Assembly (NCBI GenBank): GCA_964577295.1
Contig: CAZNYN010000030.1
Span: forward strand, 1-23,302
Source: CAZNYN01 sp964577295
GTDB taxonomy: Bacteria; Synergistota; Synergistia; Synergistales; Synergistaceae
Length of the DNA stretch: 23,302 nucleotides
Direction of reading: 5' to 3'
In this document: piece after piece, positions 8,250 to 15,737 of the stretch
Numbering within the stretch: position 1 is the first letter of the stretch
Layout: the number at the start of each line of letters is the position of its first letter
The notes under the pieces: model-generated
What the model saw: the letters and a program-made list of their open reading frames with translations, nothing else
Databases searched by the model: none
Told to the model about the DNA's origin: nothing
Translations under genes and position numbers: made by a program

Positions 8250-8394
8250 AATATAACACAAAAGTAATATTCTCTTATGTGAATTTGAATAATTTCGTGT
8301 TATTTCAAGGTTAAACACACTATTTACATATAATTATTTAATCATTTAAAAAGTATACCCCAATAAAATAATTGTTTTATGCTAATTATCCGCA

Positions 8395-8423
8395 TTGACA
8401 TGAGTATGCTAAAATACTAAAAT
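8395..8423 (+). promoter_or_regulatory. Sigma-70-type promoter for the GGDEF-EAL gene
   Basis: TTGACA (8395-8400), a 17-bp spacer and TAAAAT (8418-8423) are an almost ideal housekeeping promoter. The predicted start near 8430 leaves a leader of about 70 nt before the chosen start codon at 8499. The surrounding gap 8250-8498 is AT-rich and shows no gene. Confidence 0.75.
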
Positions 8424-8498
8424 GGTCATGTTCTCTGAAATTTATAAAAATATGTTCAACAAAAAATGAACTATAAAGCGAAACGGCGGAGAAATTAT

Positions 8499-10691
8499 AT
8501 GAACATTAAGAAGTACTTACTGAGCATACACTTTTTAACTGCGTCCCTTCTTGCGGTCGCACTTATCCTAATCGTTATTTCTGCATCCTCGCTCAGCAAA
8601 ATTTCACGTCTCCACAAGGAAGAAAACGCCATAGAATACAACAACAGGGAGACTCAGCTTCAAGTCGATATAATAATGAAAGCGTCTGACTACCTTACCA
8701 GGGAAGTATGGCGCTACATAACAACCAGAAATCCCGTCTATATGCATGGCTACTGGAATGAAATAAACAACGCCCAAAGAAGAGAAAACGCTATAAAAAG
8801 GCTCCGCGCTTTAGGAGCCGAAGAAGAAGAGATAGAATACGCCTCTGAAGCGAAAAGAATGTCAGATGCCCTGGCGAAAAAGGAGCTCTGGGCAATGAAG
8901 CTTGTTGTGGAAGCGTCTGATATACCGAAGAACCAAATACCTGCGGAAGTTGCCTCATACAAGCTCTCTCCGGAGGAGGAAGCTCTGCCTCCGTACGAAA
9001 AAATTGACAGGGCGGCGCAATATATCTTCGGTCCAATCTACAATATGCAGAAACAGCAAATTTTCGGCAGCGTGGGAAAAGCACACTCTCTGATCTCGGC
9101 CAGATACAAAAAAATCATGGCTGAAGCCACAGCGCGCACAGAGGAATATATGAGCTGCGCCATACTGCTCAATATCATGCTCTTCCTGCCGCTCATGCTT
9201 GTAATAGCGGCATACTACATACTGATAAACAGACCTACGAGAAACTACTCCAAAGCCCTTAAAGAACTTACGGCAGGCTCGCAGGTACACTTTGAACCTC
9301 AGGGCTCCTATGAAATGCGGGCATTTGCCAACCTTGTCAACAACACCTTTAGGGATCTGCGCAGGCAGAACGCCGAACTGCAGAGAATGACAGAGACTGA
9401 CTACCTTACTCAGATACTTAACCGCCCCACATTTGAAGAGTACACGGGACGGCTTCTCAGAGAGAAAAAAGACATTGCCGTAATATCAGTCGACATAGAC
9501 ACATTTAAACTCTTCAACGACAGCTTCGGCCGTCCTGCGGGAGACATGGCTCTCAAGAAAATAGCGGAAATACTCTCATCCTCCGTAATAAACATAGGAG
9601 CTGCGGCACGAACGGGCGGAGAAGAATTTGTCCTTGCCGCGGCAGGGATTACTGAAAAAGAGGAAGTCACGGCTCTGGCTGACAGCATCCTGAAAAAAAT
9701 ATCGGAGACAAATATGAGAACCGAAGGAATCTGCCCGATAGATACATATCTCACAGTAACCATGGGAGCAGCAGTCTCATGCGGAACATACGACAGCGCC
9801 GCAAAGCTAATGGGCGACGCTGATACCGCCATGACCTGTGCCAAAGAAAGCGGAAAAAACTGTTGGAGGCTATTCTCCCCGGAGGACGAATACTACAAAA
9901 AGATATTTGCCATAAGACAAAACGAAGCAGAGTTTGAAAGCCAAATGTGGAACTCACTGCGAAACGGCGAATTTGTGCCATACTTCCAGCCTAAGTACGA
10001 CATGAGCACAATGAAAATATGCTCCGCCGAAGCCCTTGTGAGATGGAATCACCAGACACACGGACTGCTATACCCGGACAGCTTTATGCCGTTCTTTGAA
10101 CGCAACGGCTTTGTAAAAGAAATAGACTACTTTATGTATGAGCAGTGCTGCAAAATGGTGAGAGACTACCTTGCATCGGGGCGCACAATAGTCCCAATAG
10201 CCGTCAATTTTTCGTGGAGACACCTGCTAGACCCCGGTTTTGCCGACACTCTCATCCGCATCTGCCGTAAATACAACGTCTCCCCTCACTACATGGAGAT
10301 AGAAATGACGGAAACCTCTATAATTAAAAATATAGGAGACAGCATAGAACAGATAAAAAAGCTCCGAGCCAATGGATTTTCCGTGGCAATAGACGACTTT
10401 GGCTGCGGCTACTCATCTCTGAGCGTAATCAGGGACTTCCCCATAGATTATCTGAAAATAGACAAAAGCTTTGTAAACGGAGACATGACACACGCAAGCG
10501 ATATCTTTATAGTGAGAAGCATACTGAACCTCTGCAACCATCTGGGCATAAAGCCTATATGCGAAGGCATCGAGACAGAAAAACAGAATAAAGCTCTTAA
10601 AGAGTGGGGCTGTCTCATAGGGCAGGGATATTACTTCTCAAAACCGATCCCGCGCAAAGAATTCGACACATTTTTGTCCGAGTACTTATAG
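8499..10691 (+). CDS. Membrane-anchored GGDEF-EAL cyclic di-GMP enzyme
   Basis: A 730-residue protein counted from ATG 8499, which follows GGCGGAG; the in-frame ATG 33 bp upstream lacks a ribosome site. A membrane segment (about 9-32), an outside sensor domain (33-219) and a second membrane segment (220-243) precede a GGDEF domain with GGEEF at 373-377 and an EAL domain with EAL at 511-513. EAL catalytic positions appear intact: N570, the EMTE glutamate, D632-D633, K656 and E689. Both domains therefore look able to make and to cleave c-di-GMP. The product-inhibition I-site (RxxD before GGEEF) is absent, with IxxG in its place, and the usual GHxxGD reads GRPAGD. The sensor domain has no family I recognise. 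It has its own promoter and terminator. Confidence 0.92.
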   Translation: MNIKKYLLSIHFLTASLLAVALILIVISASSLSKISRLHKEENAIEYNNRETQLQVDIIMKASDYLTREVWRYITTRNPVYMHGYWNEINNAQRRENAIKRLRALGAEEEEIEYASEAKRMSDALAKKELWAMKLVVEASDIPKNQIPAEVASYKLSPEEEALPPYEKIDRAAQYIFGPIYNMQKQQIFGSVGKAHSLISARYKKIMAEATARTEEYMSCAILLNIMLFLPLMLVIAAYYILINRPTRNYSKALKELTAGSQVHFEPQGSYEMRAFANLVNNTFRDLRRQNAELQRMTETDYLTQILNRPTFEEYTGRLLREKKDIAVISVDIDTFKLFNDSFGRPAGDMALKKIAEILSSSVINIGAAARTGGEEFVLAAAGITEKEEVTALADSILKKISETNMRTEGICPIDTYLTVTMGAAVSCGTYDSAAKLMGDADTAMTCAKESGKNCWRLFSPEDEYYKKIFAIRQNEAEFESQMWNSLRNGEFVPYFQPKYDMSTMKICSAEALVRWNHQTHGLLYPDSFMPFFERNGFVKEIDYFMYEQCCKMVRDYLASGRTIVPIAVNFSWRHLLDPGFADTLIRICRKYNVSPHYMEIEMTETSIIKNIGDSIEQIKKLRANGFSVAIDDFGCGYSSLSVIRDFPIDYLKIDKSFVNGDMTHASDIFIVRSILNLCNHLGIKPICEGIETEKQNKALKEWGCLIGQGYYFSKPIPRKEFDTFLSEYL

Positions 10692-10750
10692 TGTCGGCGG
10701 TCTAAAGAAGATAAAATGGTGTGCCGCATTGCGCAAAATATAAGAGTACA

Positions 10751-10793
10751 GCGAAACCGCAAGGAGGAGAGACTTCGTGCGGTTTCGCCTTTT
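10751..10793 (+). terminator. Rho-independent terminator after the GGDEF-EAL gene
   Basis: GCGAAACCGCA (10751-10761) and TGCGGTTTCGC (10778-10788) form a perfect 11-bp stem, followed by CTTTTAAAA. It sits 60 bp after the stop codon. Confidence 0.8.
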
Positions 10794-10802
10794 AAAACAA
10801 GG

Positions 10803-10831
10803 TGTAAAGTCATAGGTGCGTGGAGTATAAT
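10803..10831 (+). promoter_or_regulatory. Putative promoter for the M20 hydrolase gene
   Basis: A consensus TATAAT (10826-10831) lies 17 bp after TGTAAA (10803-10808). It is just downstream of the preceding gene's terminator and 47 bp before the hydrolase start. The -35 is weak. Confidence 0.5.
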
Positions 10832-10877
10832 GTTTGAAGTGCGAAGTTTATAAAAATATAACGGGAGCGATAAAATT

Positions 10878-12104
10878 ATGAACGAACTGCGTATAAACGG
10901 CGAACGTCTGGAAAAATCTATAAGGACAATGGGACAGATAGGCACGGATTCCGTGAACGGCGGACGCACGAGGCTTGCTTTGACGGATGAGGACAAGGCG
11001 GGGCGCGACTTGCTCTGCTCCTGGCTTCGCGAGGCAGGCTGCGAAGTCCGCATAGATGCTATGGGAAATATTTTCGGAATAAGAGAGGGAACGGAAAGCG
11101 GTGCTCTGCCCGTCATGATGGGATCTCACATAGACAGCGTGCGCAATGCCGGCATGTTTGACGGTGTTTACGGAGTGCTCGGCGCTCTTGAGGTCATCCG
11201 CACTCTGAATGACAATAATGTAAAGACAAAGCGTCCTCTCGTGCTTGCCGCCTTTACAAACGAAGAGGGAGCGCGTTTCCAGCTCGACATGATGGGGAGC
11301 ATAGCATACACAAATACCATGCCGCTCGAAGAGCTTTATGCGATAGCGGATGACAGCGGCGCGACAGTCGAAGAAGAGCTGAAGCGCATAGGATACCTCG
11401 GAAACGAGAGCGTGCCCGTTGGCAATTACTTTGAGCTTCACATAGAGCAGGGGCCGAAGCTCGATGCGGAGGGCATAAATATCGGAGTTGTCGAGGGCAT
11501 TCAAGGTCTGGCATGGTGGAGCGTGGAGTATTTCGGAGAGTCAAACCATGCGGGCTCTACACCAATGGATATGAGGAAAGACACACTTCTCGCCGCAGCG
11601 GAAGTCGCCCTGGCCGCAGAAGCCATCGCCAACGACCTGGGCAAAGGTAGCGTAGCCACAATGGGAAGAATAAAGCCCGAACCTGACGTTATAAATATAG
11701 TCCCAGGCAAATGTACCTTTACCATGGATTTCCGTCAGCCCGACAAAGAGCTGCTCGACAAGAGCAAGCTGGGCATGGAGGCGGTATTTGCGACATGCGC
11801 GAAAAAGCGCGGTCTTAAGTGCAGAGTAAAGCGCTTGGCGGAAGTCGACCCCGTAGTTTTTGACACTGAGATGGTCTCCATTGTAGAGACAAACGCAAAG
11901 GAGCTCGGCTTCACCACAAAGCGCATGTACAGCGGAGCATCCCACGACGCCCAGTTCCTCTGCCCCGTATGCCCGTCTGCGATGATTTTCGTCCCGTCAA
12001 TAAAAGGAAGAAGCCACAGCCCCGAAGAAAAGACAGAGTTCACAGACACGGCAAACGGCTGTAACGTATTACTGCAATCTGTGATGGACGTTGTGCAGAA
12101 GTAG
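10878..12104 (+). CDS. M20-family Zn-dependent amidohydrolase (N-carbamoyl-L-amino-acid hydrolase / allantoate amidohydrolase type)
   Basis: A 408-residue protein with the binuclear metal site of the hydantoinase/carbamoylase branch of M20: H84 in GSHIDSV, D95 in GMFDGVYG, E129-E130 in TNEEGARF, H188 in ELHIEQGP and H380 in GRSHSPEE. H224 in NHAGSTPM belongs to the dimerisation and substrate-binding lid. Family members remove the carbamoyl or ureido group from N-carbamoyl amino acids, allantoate or beta-ureidopropionate in the cytosol. The length (400-420) is normal. ATG 10878 follows GGGAGCG. It is a single-gene unit with no hydantoinase or purine genes beside it, so the substrate is open. 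The long 11-bp repeat array starts 22 bp after the stop. Confidence 0.85.
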   Translation: MNELRINGERLEKSIRTMGQIGTDSVNGGRTRLALTDEDKAGRDLLCSWLREAGCEVRIDAMGNIFGIREGTESGALPVMMGSHIDSVRNAGMFDGVYGVLGALEVIRTLNDNNVKTKRPLVLAAFTNEEGARFQLDMMGSIAYTNTMPLEELYAIADDSGATVEEELKRIGYLGNESVPVGNYFELHIEQGPKLDAEGINIGVVEGIQGLAWWSVEYFGESNHAGSTPMDMRKDTLLAAAEVALAAEAIANDLGKGSVATMGRIKPEPDVINIVPGKCTFTMDFRQPDKELLDKSKLGMEAVFATCAKKRGLKCRVKRLAEVDPVVFDTEMVSIVETNAKELGFTTKRMYSGASHDAQFLCPVCPSAMIFVPSIKGRSHSPEEKTEFTDTANGCNVLLQSVMDVVQK

Positions 12105-12125
12105 GACGGGGGTATTCTTTAGATA

Positions 12126-12224
12126 GGCAAACAATCGGCGGCAATGGGCAAACCGTTGGCAAACGATTGGCGAGCAATGGGCAAACCATTGGCAAACCGT
12201 CGGCAAGCAATTGGCAAACGATTG
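12126..12224 (+). repeat. Array of nine 11-bp direct repeats
   Basis: Nine consecutive units follow the pattern GGCAAACSATT, for example GGCAAACCGTT, GGCAAACGATT and GGCAAACCATT. All are 11 bp except one 10-bp unit. The array starts 22 bp after the hydrolase stop codon. Related arrays occur at 22919-22952, and in a variant form at 20461-20517 and 23133-23189. The period is close to one turn of the DNA helix. Confidence 0.85.
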
Positions 12225-12266
12225 AAAGAAAAATCAAGATTTGGAGCAGTGTGTTTTTGCCCTTTC

Positions 12267-12376
12267 TCGTCTCCCCGCAGCGCCCCAGTGCGGGGTGCAG
12301 CGACTTTAAGATTTTAAAGAATTAAAGTCAAAACCAAAGCCGCTAAACCCCGCACAGACCCGCTGCGGGGAGACGA
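12267..12376. repeat. 110-bp nested palindromic element (copy A1)
   Basis: The ends are the exact inverted repeat TCGTCTCCCCGCA (12267-12279) / TGCGGGGAGACGA (12364-12376). Inside each end lies a small hairpin with CCCCGCA / TGCGGGG arms. The centre has GACTTTAA...TTAAAGTC, a third hairpin. The whole element is therefore close to symmetric. Other copies are at 20310-20420 and 22993-23092. No protein is encoded in it, so it behaves like a MITE or REP-type intergenic element. Confidence 0.85.
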
Positions 12377-12381
12377 TTAAA

Positions 12382-12510
12382 AGGCTAAACCCAGATTCAG
12401 CCTATGTTTTCGCCACTTCTCGTCTCCCCGCACTGAAGCGTTGCGGGGAGACGATTAGAAGGGCAAACCAAGATTTAGCCCATGTTTTTGCCCCTTCTCG
12501 TCTCCCTGCG
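12382..12510. repeat. Short hairpin units, 35-bp perfect palindrome and a truncated half element
   Basis: After element A1 come a hairpin unit (GGCT...AGCC, 12382-12403), the conserved linker ATGTTTTCGCC, and a compact palindrome at 12420-12454 (13-bp arms TCGTCTCCCCGCA / TGCGGGGAGACGA, 9-nt loop). A second hairpin unit (GGGC...GCCC) and the linker again follow, then a degenerate left arm TCGTCTCCCTGCG (12498-12510) with no right partner. The remaining 12511-12674 is T-rich and shows nothing further that I can identify. Confidence 0.75.
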
Positions 12511-12674
12511 GTGCTTTGCTCTTTTTCTCTTCGGCTGTAAAAATAATATTATTTTTTTGCAAAAGTTGGATTTCTCTTATGTTTTATTTTTTTTGTTTAG
12601 CTTATGCTTTGTGCAATCTGTTCTTTGTCTTGTTTATCTGTGCAGAATTGTTTTTTTTCGATAGATTCGAATTT

Positions 12675-12703
12675 TTGCGCAGGACCGCTTTCATGGCTAT
12701 AAT
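12675..12703 (+). promoter_or_regulatory. Putative promoter for the BASS transporter
   Basis: TTGCGC (12675-12680), a 17-bp spacer and a perfect TATAAT (12698-12703), 45 bp before the start codon. Confidence 0.6.
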
Positions 12704-12748
12704 CCTTTTCATTCTACAAATAAAAATAATGTAAAAGGTGGAAGTATT

Positions 12749-13690
12749 ATGAATTTTATCGAGAAGCTCAGTGGTTTGGTCGGGAAGTATATGGCGGCTA
12801 TTGTGTTGGTTGTGGCGGCTCTCGCTCTCTTTATGCCGGAAACTCTTATATGGATAAAGACAAAGTGGATTACTACGCTCCTTATGATAGTTATGTTCGG
12901 AATGGGGCTGACACTTTCACCCGAGGATTTTGCCATTGTATTTAAGCGTCCCAAGGATGTTATTTTGGGGTGTATCGCACAGTTTGCCGTAATGCCGTTT
13001 CTTGCTTTCGCTCTGGGAAAGGCATTCGCCCTTGAGGATGCTCTGCTTGTCGGAGTTATTCTGGTCGGCACATGCCCCGGCGGCACTGCGTCTAATGTTA
13101 TGACATATCTTGCAAAGGGAGATGTGGCTCTCTCTGTCGGAATGACAAGCGTTTCCACTCTGCTTGCTCCCGTTCTCACCCCTGCTCTCACATATCTTTT
13201 GCTTCGCGAGACTATATCGGTGGACACTATGGCTATGTTTATTTCTATTGTGAAGGTTGTAATTCTTCCTATCGCGGCCGGTTTTGTGATAAATAAGTTT
13301 TTCCATGAGACAACTCAGAAAGCGGTCAAAGCTCTGCCCCTTGTCTCTGTCGTCGCCATCGTTATGATAGTCGCTTCCGTTGTCGCCGCCAATTCGGCAA
13401 AGATTATGTCTACCGGGCTGATCGTCTTTACCGTCGTTATTCTGCACAATGTATTGGGCTATGCTCTGGGCTACATGATAGCGGGTTTTGTAAAGGCGCC
13501 TCTTTCAAAGAAGAAGGCTATTGCCATAGAAGTCGGAATGCAGAACTCCGGTCTTGCCGCAAGTCTTGCGGCTACGTCTTTCCCAAATCTCGCGCTTGCT
13601 ACTGTGCCGGGAGCTATTTTCAGTGTGTGGCACAATATTTCGGGAGCTATCCTCGCAAATATTTTCGCCTCTATGGAGGACAAGAAGTAA
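12749..13690 (+). CDS. BASS-family sodium-dependent transporter
   Basis: A 313-residue membrane protein with eight to ten hydrophobic segments and the two signatures of the bile acid:sodium symporter superfamily. The first is VGTCPGGTASNVMTYLAKGD (about 107-126), the second EVGMQNSGLA near residue 262. These paired crossover motifs hold the sodium ions in the ASBT fold. Bacterial members move organic acids such as pantoate, pyruvate or 2-oxo acids as well as bile acids, and the substrate cannot be named from sequence. ATG 12749 is preceded by AAGGTGG. It has its own promoter and terminator. Lying just upstream of the oxoacid oxidoreductase operon, transport of a 2-oxo or organic acid would be sensible, but that is inference. 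Confidence 0.85.
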   Translation: MNFIEKLSGLVGKYMAAIVLVVAALALFMPETLIWIKTKWITTLLMIVMFGMGLTLSPEDFAIVFKRPKDVILGCIAQFAVMPFLAFALGKAFALEDALLVGVILVGTCPGGTASNVMTYLAKGDVALSVGMTSVSTLLAPVLTPALTYLLLRETISVDTMAMFISIVKVVILPIAAGFVINKFFHETTQKAVKALPLVSVVAIVMIVASVVAANSAKIMSTGLIVFTVVILHNVLGYALGYMIAGFVKAPLSKKKAIAIEVGMQNSGLAASLAATSFPNLALATVPGAIFSVWHNISGAILANIFASMEDKK

Positions 13691-13720
13691 TTTTCACTTA
13701 AAGCCGATTTTTAACGAACT

Positions 13721-13753
13721 AAAGAGCCTTCTTTCGGGAAGGCTCTTTAAATT
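13721..13753 (+). terminator. Rho-independent terminator after the BASS transporter
   Basis: AAAGAGCCTTC (13721-13731) and GAAGGCTCTTT (13738-13748) form a perfect 11-bp stem with a 6-nt loop, followed by AAATTT. It begins 31 bp after the stop codon. Its A- and T-rich ends make it usable in both directions. Confidence 0.8.
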
Positions 13754-13757
13754 TATG

Positions 13758-13785
13758 TTGACATTCGCTGTAATAGTGATATAAA
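13758..13785 (+). promoter_or_regulatory. Promoter of the iorA-iorB-paaK operon
   Basis: A perfect TTGACA (13758-13763), a 16-bp spacer and TATAAA (13780-13785). Predicted transcription start is near 13792, about 150 nt before the iorA start codon, leaving a long non-coding leader that contains an intrinsic terminator. Confidence 0.7.
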
Positions 13786-13876
13786 CGTACAGGAAGAAGA
13801 GGGACAGCCCTTTTCACACAGAGACGAGCAAAAGTTGTAGAATAGAGCAGACGAGACCGAACTCTTAATAATTACG

Positions 13877-13909
13877 AGTCCTGTCATTGTTATATGACGG
13901 GACTTTTTT
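13877..13909 (+). terminator. Intrinsic terminator inside the iorA leader (attenuator candidate)
   Basis: AGTCCTGTCAT (13877-13887) and ATGACGGGACT (13894-13904) pair over 11 positions (one G-U), followed at once by six T. It lies between the promoter and the iorA ribosome site. Upstream, GACCGAACTC can pair imperfectly with GAGTCCTGTC and so compete with the 5' arm, the usual arrangement of an antiterminator. The leader contains no ATG-initiated peptide ORF before the stem. I see no T-box sequence or other riboswitch core that I recognise. It could alternatively be the end of a separate small RNA of about 115 nt. Confidence 0.7.
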
Positions 13910-13940
13910 GGTCTTTATATGTATTCGAGGAGGAAACAGT

Positions 13941-15737
13941 ATGTCAGACAGAATCTGCATGGGCAACGAGGCTATCGCCATGGGAGCTGCGGCGGCGGGT
14001 GTTAAGGTCGTCACGGGATATCCCGGAACGCCTTCCACGGAGATAATAGAAACTTTTATAAACGAGAAATACCCCGATATCAATGTCCAGTGGTCTACAA
14101 ACGAAAAGACGGCTCTCGAAGTCGCGGCGGGAGCTTCGTACACGGGAGCACGCTCTATGGTCACTATGAAGCAGGTAGGGCTTAACGTCGCCTCCGATCC
14201 TCTTATGAGTCTGGCATATATCGGAGTCGAGGGCGGCATGGTGGTCACTGTGGCGGACGACCCCGGCCCTTGGTCATCCCAGACGGAGCAGGACACGCGC
14301 GGATTTGCAAAACATGCGAACCTTCCCGTATTTGATCCCGCTTCTCCCGAGGAAGCTTATGAGATGGTGCGTGCTGCTTTCGATATCTCCGAGGAGTTTA
14401 AGCTGCCGGTATTCCTGCGCCCGACAACGAGAGTGTGCCATGCAAGCTCTACTGTGGCGCTCCGAGAGAACGACGAACCGCGCGCCGCAAAGGGTTTCGA
14501 AAAGAGGCCCGAGTGGTGCATATTCCCTCCCCTTGCCTATAAGAGGCACGGAGAGATAGAGATTAAGCAGAAAGAGCTTTCGGAAAAATTCAGCTCCATG
14601 AGCGACTTCAACTTTGTCATTAAGGGAGGAAGAAAAGGTGTCGCGGTATCGGGCATATCCTACCTCTATGCGAAAGAAGTCATAAAGGAGTATGGGCTGG
14701 ACATATCCATTCTCAAGCTCGGCACTCCGTACCCTCTGCCCGAGAAGCTTGCCGCGGACTTCATGCACCATTTGGATTCCGTCCTTGTCATAGAAGAGCT
14801 CGACCCGGTGATAGAGGAGCAGCTGCTCATTCTCTCGGCGGGACAGACCCCCATATTCGGCAAGCGCACGGGGCACCTGCCTTACAACGGAGAGTACGGC
14901 TATGAATCGGTGAAGAAAGCTATCTTTAAATATATGAGGATAGAGCCGAAAAAAACAGACGAGGCAGAACTTCCCGTCCTGCCGATGCGTCCCCCCGTCC
15001 TCTGCGCGGGATGCCCGCACCGCGCCTCCTTCTATGCGGCTAAAGTGGCGACAAAGTACCTTGATAAAGCGATATACTGCGGGGATATCGGCTGCTACAC
15101 GCTCGGAAACGCGGCGCCCCTCAATATGACGGACACGTGCCTCTGCATGGGCGGCGGTATTACAATAGCTCAAGGCCTGACACTGGCAGAGCCCGGGGCA
15201 AAGTGCATTGCCTTTATAGGCGACTCGACATTCTTCCACACGGGAATCCCGGGTGTTATCAACGCAGTCTACCAGAATACTGACATTACGATAGCCGTGC
15301 TCGACAACCACACGACGGCGATGACGGGGCAGCAGCCCCACCCCGGAACGGGCATGACGGCAATGGGCAAGCCCGCAAAGGCTCTCGACATAGAGACAAT
15401 GCTGCGTGCCTGCGGTGTGGAGGAGATTTACACCGTGAACCCCTTCGACTATGACGAAACTGTGGAAGCTTTTAAAAAGGCCGTTGCGTTTGAAGGCCCT
15501 TCGGCTGTAATAGCAAAAGCACCCTGCATAGCTCAGATAAAAAAGCCTGCAACCGTTCACAGAGTAAACGAGAACTGCATCGGATGTCTGAAGTGCGTGC
15601 GCCTCTTGGGCTGCCCCGCAATCACTCCCGATGAAAACGGCAAAGCGGTGATAAACGAGTCACTCTGCACGGACTGCGCTCTCTGCACACATGTGTGCCC
15701 CGTCGGAGCTATCAAAAGAGGTGAACGCAATGATTAA
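13941..15737 (+). CDS. iorA: Indolepyruvate:ferredoxin oxidoreductase, alpha subunit
   Basis: A 598-residue ThDP- and iron-sulfur-containing subunit. The start is ATG 13941, behind GAGGAGGAAA; the frame stays open upstream into the leader terminator, which is not coding. In order: an N-terminal domain (GNEAIAMGAAAAGVKVVTGY, then PGTPSTEI), the middle ThDP domain (CAGCPHRASFY, GDIGCYTLG, and the GDSTFFHTGIPG diphosphate/Mg region), and a C-terminal ferredoxin domain. The ferredoxin domain has two clusters, CIGCLKCVRLLGCP and CTDCALCTHVCPVG. The enzyme oxidatively decarboxylates indolepyruvate, phenylpyruvate and 4-hydroxyphenylpyruvate to the aryl-acetyl-CoA with ferredoxin as acceptor, in anaerobic aromatic amino acid fermentation. 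The 8-bp overlap with iorB and the length near 600 fit IorA well. Confidence 0.93.
   Translation: MSDRICMGNEAIAMGAAAAGVKVVTGYPGTPSTEIIETFINEKYPDINVQWSTNEKTALEVAAGASYTGARSMVTMKQVGLNVASDPLMSLAYIGVEGGMVVTVADDPGPWSSQTEQDTRGFAKHANLPVFDPASPEEAYEMVRAAFDISEEFKLPVFLRPTTRVCHASSTVALRENDEPRAAKGFEKRPEWCIFPPLAYKRHGEIEIKQKELSEKFSSMSDFNFVIKGGRKGVAVSGISYLYAKEVIKEYGLDISILKLGTPYPLPEKLAADFMHHLDSVLVIEELDPVIEEQLLILSAGQTPIFGKRTGHLPYNGEYGYESVKKAIFKYMRIEPKKTDEAELPVLPMRPPVLCAGCPHRASFYAAKVATKYLDKAIYCGDIGCYTLGNAAPLNMTDTCLCMGGGITIAQGLTLAEPGAKCIAFIGDSTFFHTGIPGVINAVYQNTDITIAVLDNHTTAMTGQQPHPGTGMTAMGKPAKALDIETMLRACGVEEIYTVNPFDYDETVEAFKKAVAFEGPSAVIAKAPCIAQIKKPATVHRVNENCIGCLKCVRLLGCPAITPDENGKAVINESLCTDCALCTHVCPVGAIKRGERND

Noticed and set aside
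12267..12510. Palindromic units separated by 40-bp stretches, resembling a short CRISPR array
   Set aside because: The stretches between palindromes are themselves conserved copies of one hairpin-linker unit, not diverse spacers, and the palindromes vary from 35 to 111 bp. No cas genes are present.
12482..12734. Two overlapping small hydrophobic open frames in the T-rich region before the BASS transporter
   Set aside because: Phe/Leu-rich translation is what poly-T tracts give. The frames start in the repeat element, have no ribosome site, and cover the transporter's promoter.
13790..13909. T-box or amino acid riboswitch in the iorA leader
   Set aside because: The leader is too short and lacks the T-box AGGGTGG-type antiterminator core or any riboswitch core I can recognise. 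Only a generic attenuator can be claimed.
13887..13940. Upstream extension of iorA by 18 codons
   Set aside because: The extension would encode the terminator stem and T-run; ATG 13941 has a strong GAGGAGG ribosome site and matches the family N-terminus.
14274..15560. A 428-codon open frame on the minus strand inside iorA
   Set aside because: It is fully antisense to a well-supported iron-sulfur enzyme, has no recognisable motif, and long shadow frames are expected in this codon usage.
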